Shown: piece by piece, positions 32,393 to 39,853 of the stretch
Position numbering within the stretch: position 1 is the stretch's first letter
How the letters are laid out: every line of letters begins with the position of its first letter
DNA from: Thermoflexales bacterium
GTDB lineage: Bacteria > Chloroflexota > Anaerolineae > J036 > Brachytrichaceae
Assembly: GCA_025056965.1 (NCBI GenBank)
Contig: JANWVF010000049.1
Coordinates: 1 to 43,880, forward strand
DNA length: 43,880 bases
Reading direction: 5' to 3'
The notes under the pieces: generated by a model
Told to the model about the DNA's origin: nothing
Databases searched by the model: none
Seen by the model: the letters and a program-made list of their open reading frames with translations, nothing else
Translations under genes and position numbers: made by a program

Positions 32393-33739
32393 ATGTCGCC
32401 GCAAGAGGTCCGCACGCGCAGCGACGCAGCAGTCCGTCGCGCCTTCATCCTGGCGCTGCGCCGCGCGCTGCATCATCTCTACGATGTCGTCGAGCTGCGC
32501 AAGAGCCCGTTGTGTGCGCTCTTCAGCCTCGGCGAGCCAAACGACGCCGCTGCCCTGCGCCACATCCTCGAAGAGGCCATCGGCGCACTCAAACCTGCGC
32601 CGGGGTTGTCGCCCCAGTCGGACGCTTGGCGCACTTACCGTGTGCTCTACCACCGCTACGTCGAGCAGTTCGACCAAACCAGCGTCGCCGTCAACCTAGG
32701 CCTCAGCATCCGACAACTGCGCCGCCAAGAGCAGCTCGCGCTGCAAACCCTGGCCGACTGGCTCGTTCAACGCTACCGCCTCGACTTGGCGCTCTGCTTC
32801 GGCGACGCGCTGTCGCACAAGGATGCTGAGCAGGGCAAAAGCGACGATGGCGACGGAGACGATGCGCTGGCCGAGCATCCCGACGATATCTCTCTAGAGC
32901 TGAAATGGGCGGAACGGTTTCTCCCCAATCAGCCGGTGGATGTTGCGGAGATCGTGCGCTCGGCCGTGCAAACCGCACGGCCGGTCGCCGACGCGCAGGG
33001 CGTCACGGTACATAGCGACCTGCCGGCCACGCTGCCGCACGTGCTTACCCAGCCGGCATCTGCGCGGCAGGTTCTGCTCAATCTGCTGATCACCGCCATC
33101 CGCGCCGATGAACGCGTCGTGCGCATCGCGTGCAGCCAAAGGGGGGCTCACGTCCATGTGGCGATCGGTCCGATTCGGCGTCGCACCGAACAGGACGCGG
33201 AGAGGTTGACAATCGCGGAGCACCTAGCCGTCATCTCCGGCGGCCATCTGGAATACTGCCAAGCCGGCGACTCGGCGCAGACCGCGCTGCTGGCATTGCC
33301 GTTGGCCGGACAAGTCCCCGTGCTGGTCATTGATGACAACGCCGACTCGTTGCAGCTCTTCGAGCGCTGCCTGGCCAACAGCCCCTATCGCTTCGTTGGC
33401 GCGCGCCACCCAGAACAAGCCATCGGCCTGGCCGAGCGGGTTCGCCCCGCCGTCATCGTCTTGGACGTCATGCTGCCGCAAATGGACGGCTGGGAGACGC
33501 TGGGGCGATTGCGCGAGCATCCGGCGACGTGCCATATCCCGGTCGTCATCTGCACCATCCTGCCGCAGGAGGAGTTGGCGGCGACGCTAGGGGCGGCCGG
33601 CTTCATCCGAAAACCCGTGACCCGTGAGCGCCTGCTTCAGGAGCTGGATCGGCAGACGCGCGCAACGGCGACAGGATGCGGCTTAGGCTCTCCACACACG
33701 CCAGCAGTTGATGCAGCGACAGCCCCCCGGGGCGCGTGA
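32393..33739 (+). CDS. Response regulator with N-terminal HTH-like and pseudo-HATPase regions
   Basis: The 448-residue protein has three parts. Residues 1-140 are helical, with an HTH-like segment TSVAVNLGLSIRQLRRQEQ (96-114). Residues 180-305 resemble a histidine-kinase ATPase domain (ARQVLLNLLITAI, ISGGHLEY). However, they lack the second N-box Asn and the DxGxG motif, so ATP binding is doubtful. Residues 308-420 are a complete receiver domain: Asp314/Asp315, phospho-acceptor Asp358 in VIVLDVMLPQMDGWE, Lys407 in FIRKP. ATG 32393 is used; a TTG at 32381 opens the longest frame and no ribosome-binding site favours either. It converges on a hybrid kinase with a 137-base overlap and probably works with it. 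Confidence 0.82.
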   Translation: MSPQEVRTRSDAAVRRAFILALRRALHHLYDVVELRKSPLCALFSLGEPNDAAALRHILEEAIGALKPAPGLSPQSDAWRTYRVLYHRYVEQFDQTSVAVNLGLSIRQLRRQEQLALQTLADWLVQRYRLDLALCFGDALSHKDAEQGKSDDGDGDDALAEHPDDISLELKWAERFLPNQPVDVAEIVRSAVQTARPVADAQGVTVHSDLPATLPHVLTQPASARQVLLNLLITAIRADERVVRIACSQRGAHVHVAIGPIRRRTEQDAERLTIAEHLAVISGGHLEYCQAGDSAQTALLALPLAGQVPVLVIDDNADSLQLFERCLANSPYRFVGARHPEQAIGLAERVRPAVIVLDVMLPQMDGWETLGRLREHPATCHIPVVICTILPQEELAATLGAAGFIRKPVTRERLLQELDRQTRATATGCGLGSPHTPAVDAATAPRGA

Positions 33740-35891
33740 CGCCGATCCCGTTGCTCAGGATCACTTGGCCGGCCGGATCGCGCGCGGAGATGACCAGCAC
33801 CGGGATCGGACGCAGCAGCGGATCGGCGTTCTTAAGCGCCAGCAACTGGAAGCCGCTGACCTCCGGCATCACCAGGTCGAGCAAAACCACGTCCGGCCGC
33901 TGGGCGCGCATGATCTCCAGCGCTTGCTGAGCGTCGGCAGCCGTCAGCACGCGATAGCCGCGGGCGGCGCCCGACAAGATGCGCCAGAACAGGCGCTGCG
34001 CGTCCGGCTCGTCATCCACGACGAGGATGGTCGGCGTCGCGATTGGCTCGCCATCGCGACGGCTTAGCGCGCGCTCAACGGCCTCGAGCAACCTGCGCCG
34101 ATCCACAGGTTTGACCAGATAATCCGACACGCCGAGCGCATGGGCAGAGCTGGCTTGACTGGGAACCGAACAAACGATCGCCGGCACGCCATAGGGCAAG
34201 CGGGCGTCGGCGGCCAGCCGCAGCAACCATTCGTCCATCTGCATGCTGTTGATGACCAGCGCGTGGGCGGGGACGCGCGTCAACTCCTCGACCGCCGCGT
34301 CGAAGTCGCGCACCGGGATCACCTCGGCGTCATCCAAGTAGCGCGTCAGCAGTCGCTGTAACCCGCCCTCCGGATCAACGACGACCAAGCGCAACTTGAC
34401 GACCGGCGAGGGCGCGAGCGACGGACGGGTGCGCTCCAGGTTGGGCCAGTCGGGGTTCAACCAGCGCGCCGCGCCATCCGCTGCCGGCAGCGGGGGATCG
34501 GTCGGCAACGTGAAGAAGAACGTCGTGCCGCGCCCGACTTCGCTCTCGAACCACATGCGCCCACCGTGCAACTCAACGAAGCTTTTGCTGATCGTCAGCC
34601 CCAGACCACTGCCGCCGTGTCGGCGCCGGATCGAACCTTCCAGCTGCTCAAAAGGCTGGAAGACCCTGTGTTTATTGGTCTCGGCGATGCCCGGTCCGGT
34701 GTCTGCGACGCTGATGACGATTTCGCCAGCATTCGGGTTGTGTTCGGCGCGCACCACGACGCCGCCGCGCTCGGTGAAGCGGCCGGCGTTGCTGAGCAGG
34801 TTAAGCAACACCTCGCGAATGCGCGTTCGGTCGCACGAGACGATCGGCAGATGATCGGGGATGTTGATCTCCAAGGATAGCTTCTTCGATTCAAAGAGCG
34901 GTCGCACGGCGGCAGTCGCCGCCTCGATGATCTCCCGCATGTCTACGCGCTCTTTCACCAGCGCCATGCGGCCGGTTTCGATTTGGCTGAGGTCGAGCAC
35001 GTCGTCAATCAGATCGGAAAGGTGGCGGCTGTTGCGCAGGATCACCGACAAGTCCGCCAGGAGCGCGCTGGGAATAGCGCCGCCGTATACGTGGGGGGCG
35101 CCGAGGATCATCTCGCTGAAGCCGATGATCATGTTGAGCGGGGTGCGCAGCTCGTGGCTGACGTTTGCGACGAAGCGCTCCTTGGCGTGCAGCGCGTCCT
35201 CGGCCATGCGCCGCAGGCCGTCGGCGAGCTGGTTCAAGCGCGCCAGCTGAACGTTAGCGCGCTTCAGATCCTCGAGCGTCTGCGCCAGCCGTAGCTGAGC
35301 ATCTTGCATGCGCGCAAGCAACGTTTGTTCACGGGCGTAGCCGTCCCACACCCAGCGCACGGTTGTCAACAAGGGTTGTAGCGCGATCCACAGCATGCCG
35401 GTTGTCGCCCACATGCCGATGATCGAAGCGCTGCGCGTCTCAGTCGTCACCGATAAGATGCTCTCGGGCAGCACAATCAGCAACAGCGTCCACACCCCGC
35501 TGACGAGCGCGCCGGCCGAACCTCCCAACATCAGCGTCGCCAGGCCGGAGGGCAAACCGAGCAGGCTGACCATCCAGGTCATCTGGGCCCAGACGATGGC
35601 GAGCAGCGTGAGCGCCAGCACACCCGCGATCAGCGCAGCCGCGGCCGCGCGATAGTGCCTTCGACGCAACACCGCGACGCCGGCGGTCAGGGCGAACGTC
35701 GCGATAGCCAAGGTCAGCCCCCTCTCGATGTCCTCGAGCCTGACCGAGAGCAAGGCCACGCTGGCGCCGAAGACGAACAGGCCGAACAAGATCCAGCGCA
35801 GCACGTCCTGCTGGAGCTGGGACAAGATGTGGCGCAGCTCGGTTGACCAAGATGGCACTTCGTTATGGAAGGATTGGGCGGGTTCGCTCAT
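33603..35891 (-). CDS. Hybrid sensor histidine kinase with two C-terminal receiver-like domains
   Basis: The 762-residue membrane kinase has six hydrophobic segments within about 30-180. A coiled coil (185-235) is followed by HisKA with the phospho-acceptor His246 (VANVSHELRTPLN). HATPase follows, with N-box VLLNLLSNAGRF, DTGPG (397-401) and GGSGLGL (426-432). The first receiver-like domain (499-607) has Asn548 where Asp is needed, so it is a pseudo-receiver. The second (621-737) keeps Asp672 in VVLLDLVMPEVSG but lacks the usual lysine. ATG 35891 is chosen, since the 64 extra residues of the longest frame overlap the divergent promoter region. The signal is unknown. The two domains may regulate the kinase rather than relay phosphate normally. 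Confidence 0.88.
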   Translation of the reverse strand: MSEPAQSFHNEVPSWSTELRHILSQLQQDVLRWILFGLFVFGASVALLSVRLEDIERGLTLAIATFALTAGVAVLRRRHYRAAAAALIAGVLALTLLAIVWAQMTWMVSLLGLPSGLATLMLGGSAGALVSGVWTLLLIVLPESILSVTTETRSASIIGMWATTGMLWIALQPLLTTVRWVWDGYAREQTLLARMQDAQLRLAQTLEDLKRANVQLARLNQLADGLRRMAEDALHAKERFVANVSHELRTPLNMIIGFSEMILGAPHVYGGAIPSALLADLSVILRNSRHLSDLIDDVLDLSQIETGRMALVKERVDMREIIEAATAAVRPLFESKKLSLEINIPDHLPIVSCDRTRIREVLLNLLSNAGRFTERGGVVVRAEHNPNAGEIVISVADTGPGIAETNKHRVFQPFEQLEGSIRRRHGGSGLGLTISKSFVELHGGRMWFESEVGRGTTFFFTLPTDPPLPAADGAARWLNPDWPNLERTRPSLAPSPVVKLRLVVVDPEGGLQRLLTRYLDDAEVIPVRDFDAAVEELTRVPAHALVINSMQMDEWLLRLAADARLPYGVPAIVCSVPSQASSAHALGVSDYLVKPVDRRRLLEAVERALSRRDGEPIATPTILVVDDEPDAQRLFWRILSGAARGYRVLTAADAQQALEIMRAQRPDVVLLDLVMPEVSGFQLLALKNADPLLRPIPVLVISARDPAGQVILSNGIGVTRPGGLSLHQLLACVESLSRILSPLRASADPAPEAGAHGSRVFG

Positions 35892-35915
35892 AGGCGCAAA
35901 TAAAGCAAGGCGGAT

Positions 35916-35941
35916 GGCCGGTTTTTGGCCGGTTTTTGGCC
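35916..35941. repeat. Tandem 11-bp repeat in divergent promoter region
   Basis: GGCCGGTTTTT occurs twice in a row (35916-35926 and 35927-35937), followed by a further GGCC. It lies between the divergent kinase and permease genes. A TATATA at about 35973-35978 precedes the permease ATG as a possible -10 box. The repeat could be an operator or a slippage product. Confidence 0.7.
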
Positions 35942-35987
35942 GCTTCAGCGACAAAAGCTCCGTGGCATCGAGTATATAAATCCTCAA

Positions 35988-36968
35988 ATGATACATCTGA
36001 CGGACGCGCCTCGCGTTCATCAGCAGGCTGCTCGCTTGTCGCAGACCGGCAGGCAACGCGGATTCCTTTGGTCGCTGCGCCACAACAAGCTATTCCTGCT
36101 CATGGCGTCGCCCGGGGTGTTGTTGCTCCTGGTGTTCAGCTACCTGCCGATGATCGGCATCATCATCGCTTTCAAGGACTTTCGCGCCAACCTGGGCATC
36201 TTCGATAGCCCATGGGTCGGTTTCAAGAACTTCGAGTTCCTGTTCCGATCGCCCGTGCTGGCGCGCATCACGATCAACACGCTGCTGCTGAACGGGCTAT
36301 TCATCGTCACCGGCCTAGTCGCATCCGTCGGCCTGGCGCTGCTGCTCAACGAGGTTCGGCTGAAGATCGCGGCGCGCGCTTACCAGACCGTGGTCTTCTT
36401 CCCTTATTTTGTGTCGTGGGTGATCGTCGGCTACTTCTCGTTCGCCCTCCTGAATTCGGATAACGGCCTCGTCAACCAAGTCCTTCAACGGATCGGCTTA
36501 TCGCCGGTCGCCTGGTATAGCTCCCCGCAATACTGGCCTTGGATACTGACGCTGGCCTACTTATGGAAGAGCACCGGTTACGGCAGCGTCATCTATCTCG
36601 CCGCCATGCTGGGCATCAATCAAGAGTATTACGAAGCAGCCATGCTCGATGGCGCGAACAAGTGGCAGCAGATTCGCTACATCACCCTTCCGCACCTGGT
36701 GCCCGTCATGACCGTCCTGACGCTGTTGGCCGTGGGGCGCATCTTCTTCGCCGACTTCGGCTTGTTCTATTACGTCACACGCGACAACAGCCTGCTCTAC
36801 GCGACTACCGACGTCATTGATACCTACGTCTATCGCGCGCTGCGCGTGAATGCCGACATCGGCATGGCAGCTGCCGCCGGCCTATACCAGTCAGTCGTTG
36901 GGTTCGTGCTCATCCTCGCCTCAAATTGGATGGTCAAGAAGATAGACCCTGACCGAGCCCTCTTCTGA
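35988..36968 (+). CDS. CUT1 sugar ABC transporter permease (LplB type)
   Basis: The 326-residue inner-membrane permease is of the LplB/YteP group. The first helix follows RHNKLFLLMASPGVLLLLVF, then SYLPMIGIIIAFKDFR and SPWVGFKNFEFLF, both group markers. The EAA loop is YYEAAMLDGANKWQQIRYIT with LPHLVPVM. It forms a channel with the next permease for import of a sugar, probably an oligosaccharide or a modified monosaccharide. ATG 35988 is chosen because the longer frame runs back through the tandem repeat. No ATPase gene is encoded nearby, as is common for this group, which shares a general MsmK-like ATPase. Confidence 0.92.
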   Translation: MIHLTDAPRVHQQAARLSQTGRQRGFLWSLRHNKLFLLMASPGVLLLLVFSYLPMIGIIIAFKDFRANLGIFDSPWVGFKNFEFLFRSPVLARITINTLLLNGLFIVTGLVASVGLALLLNEVRLKIAARAYQTVVFFPYFVSWVIVGYFSFALLNSDNGLVNQVLQRIGLSPVAWYSSPQYWPWILTLAYLWKSTGYGSVIYLAAMLGINQEYYEAAMLDGANKWQQIRYITLPHLVPVMTVLTLLAVGRIFFADFGLFYYVTRDNSLLYATTDVIDTYVYRALRVNADIGMAAAAGLYQSVVGFVLILASNWMVKKIDPDRALF

Positions 36969-36998
36969 AGCTCGACTACACGCTTTAGGAGCAACCCT

Positions 36999-37922
36999 AT
37001 GGCCTCAATCCCTTCTCCCGCGCGCACGCGCTACACGCGCAGCTGGCTATCGCGGCATTCGCCTCAGCTCGCGCTGAACGGCGTGATGTTGGTGATCACG
37101 CTGGTCTTTCTCATCCCGCTGCTCGTGGTCATCTCGGCGTCCTTCACCAGCGAACAGGCGCTCACGCGAAACGGCTACAGCCTGTGGCCGACCGAGTTCA
37201 GCCTCGACGCGTACAACTACATCTTTTTGGATCCCACCCAGATCCTGCGCTCTTATGGCGTCACCATCTCCGTCACCGTCATCGGCACAGTGTTTGGGTT
37301 GCTGATCATGTCGCTCCTGGCCTACGTGCTGGCCCGGCATGACTTCACCTGGCGCAGGCCGCTGGCCTTCTTCGTATTCTTCACCATGTTGTTCAACGGC
37401 GGGTTGGTGCCGACCTACATTCTGATCACCCAGTACCTTCGGTTGCGCAACTCGCTGGCAGTGCTGATCCTGCCGTACCTGGTTGTGCCGTGGTTCGTGT
37501 TCCTGCTGCGCACCTACTTTCTCACGCTGCCCAAAGAGTTCATCGAGTCGGCCAAATTGGACGGCGCAAACGACTGGCAAATCTATGCCCACATCGTCAT
37601 GCCGCTTTCCACGCCGGCCTTGGCCACGATCGGCCTGTTCTGCATCTTGATGTTCTGGAACGACTGGTGGTTAGCGCTCTTGTATATAGATGAGCCGAGG
37701 CTCTATCCACTCCAGTATCTGCTGTTCGCCATCCTGCGCAACGCGGAGTTCCTCAGCGCCAACAGTACTGCGTCGTCCGTGTTGACGACGGTGCTGCCGC
37801 CCTTGCAAACCACGCGCATGGCCATGGCGGTCGTCGCGATGGGTCCGATCGCGATCGCCTTCTTGGCGCTGCAGCGTTACTTCATCCGTGGCATTACCCT
37901 GGGCGGCATCAAGGGCGAATAG
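36999..37922 (+). CDS. CUT1 sugar ABC transporter permease (YtcP/AraQ type)
   Basis: The 307-residue inner-membrane permease is the partner of the LplB-type protein. It shows the YtcP-like order: LVFLIPLLVVISASFTSE, FSLDAYNYIFLDP, ARHDFTWRRPLAFFVFFTM with FNGGLVPTYI, and the EAA loop FIESAKLDGANDWQIYAHIV with MPLSTPALATIGLF. The C-terminus has RYFIRGITLGGIKGE, which is typical of this group. The gap to the first permease is 30 bases with AGGAG before the ATG. The substrate-binding protein gene follows after a 208-base leader. Confidence 0.92.
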   Translation: MASIPSPARTRYTRSWLSRHSPQLALNGVMLVITLVFLIPLLVVISASFTSEQALTRNGYSLWPTEFSLDAYNYIFLDPTQILRSYGVTISVTVIGTVFGLLIMSLLAYVLARHDFTWRRPLAFFVFFTMLFNGGLVPTYILITQYLRLRNSLAVLILPYLVVPWFVFLLRTYFLTLPKEFIESAKLDGANDWQIYAHIVMPLSTPALATIGLFCILMFWNDWWLALLYIDEPRLYPLQYLLFAILRNAEFLSANSTASSVLTTVLPPLQTTRMAMAVVAMGPIAIAFLALQRYFIRGITLGGIKGE

Positions 37923-37976
37923 AAGGTGATGGTCACGCGCGGCGCATCTTGGCGCCACAACTCTGAAATTACAACG

Positions 37977-37987
37977 AAAGGAGGTGA
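37977..37987 (+). other. Orphan perfect Shine-Dalgarno sequence
   Basis: AAAGGAGGTGA is a near-perfect complement of the 16S rRNA 3' end but has no standard start codon at the right distance. Only CTG follows in place, and a GTG inside the motif opens a 16-codon frame. It may be a leader peptide, a ribosome standby site or a relic of an earlier gene start. Confidence 0.5.
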
Positions 37988-38029
37988 GACTGGTTATAGG
38001 CCCTACTCCTCGCAGAAGCCCGATATCGC

Positions 38030-38056
38030 GATAGGCAGCGAGTCGCTGTGCCTATC
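38030..38056 (+). promoter_or_regulatory. Leader stem-loop before the sugar-binding lipoprotein gene
   Basis: GATAGGCAGCG pairs with CGCTGTGCCTATC around AGT, with a small bulge on the 3' side. It lies between the permease and binding-protein genes, 75 bases before the ATG. It may mark an mRNA processing or attenuation point that lets the binding protein be made in excess. Confidence 0.5.
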
Positions 38057-38080
38057 TTCACTTTACGCACAAGCAAATCC

Positions 38081-38108
38081 GTTTCAGAAACTCAGACGTT
38101 TCAGAAAC
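38081..38108 (+). promoter_or_regulatory. Two direct GTTTCAGAAAC palindromic repeats
   Basis: GTTTCAGAAAC occurs at 38081-38091 and again at 38098-38108, a 17-base period. Each is an inverted repeat of GTTTC and GAAAC around one base. They lie just upstream of the ribosome-binding site of the binding-protein gene and look like a double operator. The core resembles LacI-family sites but is arranged differently. Confidence 0.5.
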
Positions 38109-38130
38109 CGAGAAGGAGGTTTTGATAGCC

Positions 38131-39642
38131 ATGTCTAGGATGACCCGACTGATTGCTCTTAGTGTCGTCGTTGGACTGCTGGCCGGCTGTGCGGCCCCGG
38201 TAGCCGCACCACCGGCCGCCCAAGCGCCCAAGCCCGCCGAAGCCGACCAGACAGCTGCGGAACTGCCGCCGGTGACCATCACCTACACCTATGGCGGCAC
38301 CGTCTTCAAGGATGTGGACCTGGTCTCGGAGGCGCTGAGCGAGATCGCTAGGAAGAAGATCAACGCCACGATCAAGCTCAAGCCGATTGACTGGGGAGCG
38401 TTCGATGAGAAAATGAAGCTCACCTTCGCTGCCGGCGAAGAGTGCGACATCGTCTTCACCGCGCCGTGGATCAATAACTTCATCCAGAACGTCGCCAACG
38501 GCAACATCATCCCGCTGGACGACCTGCTGCCGAAGTATGCGCCGGGGTTGTGGAAGAGCATGCCCGAATCGAGCTGGGACGCCGCGCGCGTGGGCGGCAA
38601 GATCTACGGCGTCCTCAACCAGCAGATCTGGGTGAAGCCCTTCGGCTTCTACGTGCGCAAAGACCTGGCCGACAAGTACAAGCTCGATGTCAACAGCATC
38701 AACAAATACGAAGACCTAGAGCCATTCCTCAAGGCGGTCAAGGAAGGCGAGCCGGATGTGACCCCGCTCACTTCGGCCTACAACTGGATGTTCGAGACCG
38801 CCGGGTTCGACCCGATCGTCAGCCAGGAGGTGCCGGTCGCCATTCGCTTTGACGACAAAGAGCTGAAGGTCTTCAACGCCGCCGCGACGCCGGAGTTCAA
38901 GGCCTCGGTGGAGCTGGCGCGCAAGTGGTACTTGGCCGGCTATGCGCCCAAGGACAAGATTCCACGGGCCGACGCGGACGCGATGTGGCGCGCCGGCAAG
39001 TTCGCCATGATGTTGGCCAGTGTAGTCAAGCCGGGTGGAGACATAGAACATCGTCAGCGCTTCGGTCAGCCGGTTTATGCTAAGTCGGTTACCCGGCCGT
39101 TCCTGACCACGGCTGCCGCCAGTGCCACGATGAACGCCATCTGCCGCACGTCGAAGAATCCCGAGCGCGCGATGATGGTGCTGGAGCTTTTGAACACCGA
39201 CGTCGAGTTCTACAACCTGATCAGCAAGGGCATCGAAGGTCGCCATTGGGAGTGGGTGGACAAGGAGAAGAAGATCATTAAGCCCGGCCCAAACAACGCC
39301 GATTACAACCCTAACACCGACTGGCAGTTCGGCAACCAGTTCAACGCCTACTACATTGACCCCGAGCAGGCCGAACAAAACGTCTGGGAAGCGACCCGCA
39401 AGCTGAACAACGAGTCGCCACCTTCGGCGGCTTTGGGCTTCAACTTCAATCCCGACCCGGTCAAGACTGAGCTGGCCAATGTCGCGGCCGTGGTCAAGGA
39501 GCTCCAGGAGCCGCTGACCATGGGCATGGTGGATCCGGAGACGGCTCTGCCGGAGTACCTGAAGCGCTTGGATGAGGCAGGCCTGCAGACGATCATCGCA
39601 GAGGCGCAGAAGCAGTTGAACGAGTGGGCGAAGACCAAGTAG
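38131..39642 (+). CDS. CUT1 sugar ABC transporter substrate-binding lipoprotein (LplA type)
   Basis: The 503-residue surface lipoprotein has a signal ending in the lipobox LAGC with Cys20. The mature protein has the LplA-like start VTITYTYGGTVFKDVDLVSE, KMKLTFAAGEECDIVFTAPW and a long C-terminal lobe. DIEHRQRFGQPVYAKSVTRP and SATMNAICRTSKNPERAMMV are typical of this large-binding-protein group. The ATG at 38131 has GGAGG 11 bases upstream; a TTG at 38122 would leave only 2 bases and is unlikely. It captures the sugar for the two preceding permeases. The gene ends before a strong intrinsic terminator. Confidence 0.9.
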   Translation: MSRMTRLIALSVVVGLLAGCAAPVAAPPAAQAPKPAEADQTAAELPPVTITYTYGGTVFKDVDLVSEALSEIARKKINATIKLKPIDWGAFDEKMKLTFAAGEECDIVFTAPWINNFIQNVANGNIIPLDDLLPKYAPGLWKSMPESSWDAARVGGKIYGVLNQQIWVKPFGFYVRKDLADKYKLDVNSINKYEDLEPFLKAVKEGEPDVTPLTSAYNWMFETAGFDPIVSQEVPVAIRFDDKELKVFNAAATPEFKASVELARKWYLAGYAPKDKIPRADADAMWRAGKFAMMLASVVKPGGDIEHRQRFGQPVYAKSVTRPFLTTAAASATMNAICRTSKNPERAMMVLELLNTDVEFYNLISKGIEGRHWEWVDKEKKIIKPGPNNADYNPNTDWQFGNQFNAYYIDPEQAEQNVWEATRKLNNESPPSAALGFNFNPDPVKTELANVAAVVKELQEPLTMGMVDPETALPEYLKRLDEAGLQTIIAEAQKQLNEWAKTK

Positions 39643-39669
39643 GCCCACCTTCACGCCTACTGAACTTCT

Positions 39670-39715
39670 CGCTGGGGCAGCCATTGGGCTGTCCCAGCGC
39701 GTTTTCTTCCCCTTA
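39670..39715 (+). terminator. Intrinsic terminator of the sugar transporter operon
   Basis: CGCTGGGGCAGCC (39670-39682) pairs with GGCTGTCCCAGCG (39687-39699) around the loop ATTG, with one G-U pair. GTTTTCTTCCCCTT follows directly. This is the clearest Rho-independent terminator in the window, 28 bases after the stop codon. Confidence 0.9.
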
Positions 39716-39719
39716 TAAT
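39714..39719 (+). promoter_or_regulatory. Possible -10 box of gatB
   Basis: A perfect TATAAT directly after the terminator is followed by CGCCGC, the same 12 bases as at the secD promoter. It would give gatB a leader of about 130 bases. No -35 hexamer is seen. Confidence 0.4.
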
Positions 39720-39853
39720 CGCCGCGGTGTGCGGCCGGGCTGCCGGAAGATTCACATTTGCCCGGTCGCATAACTAGGGAATAACGAGCGCCCAAAATCA
39801 GCTGCCGCAGTCCTGAAAGCGACTGCGGCGCGCACTGCGCACACTACGGACAA

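Noticed and set aside
38716-39795. 359-codon minus-strand frame
   Set aside because: Antisense to the sugar-binding lipoprotein and runs through its intrinsic terminator.
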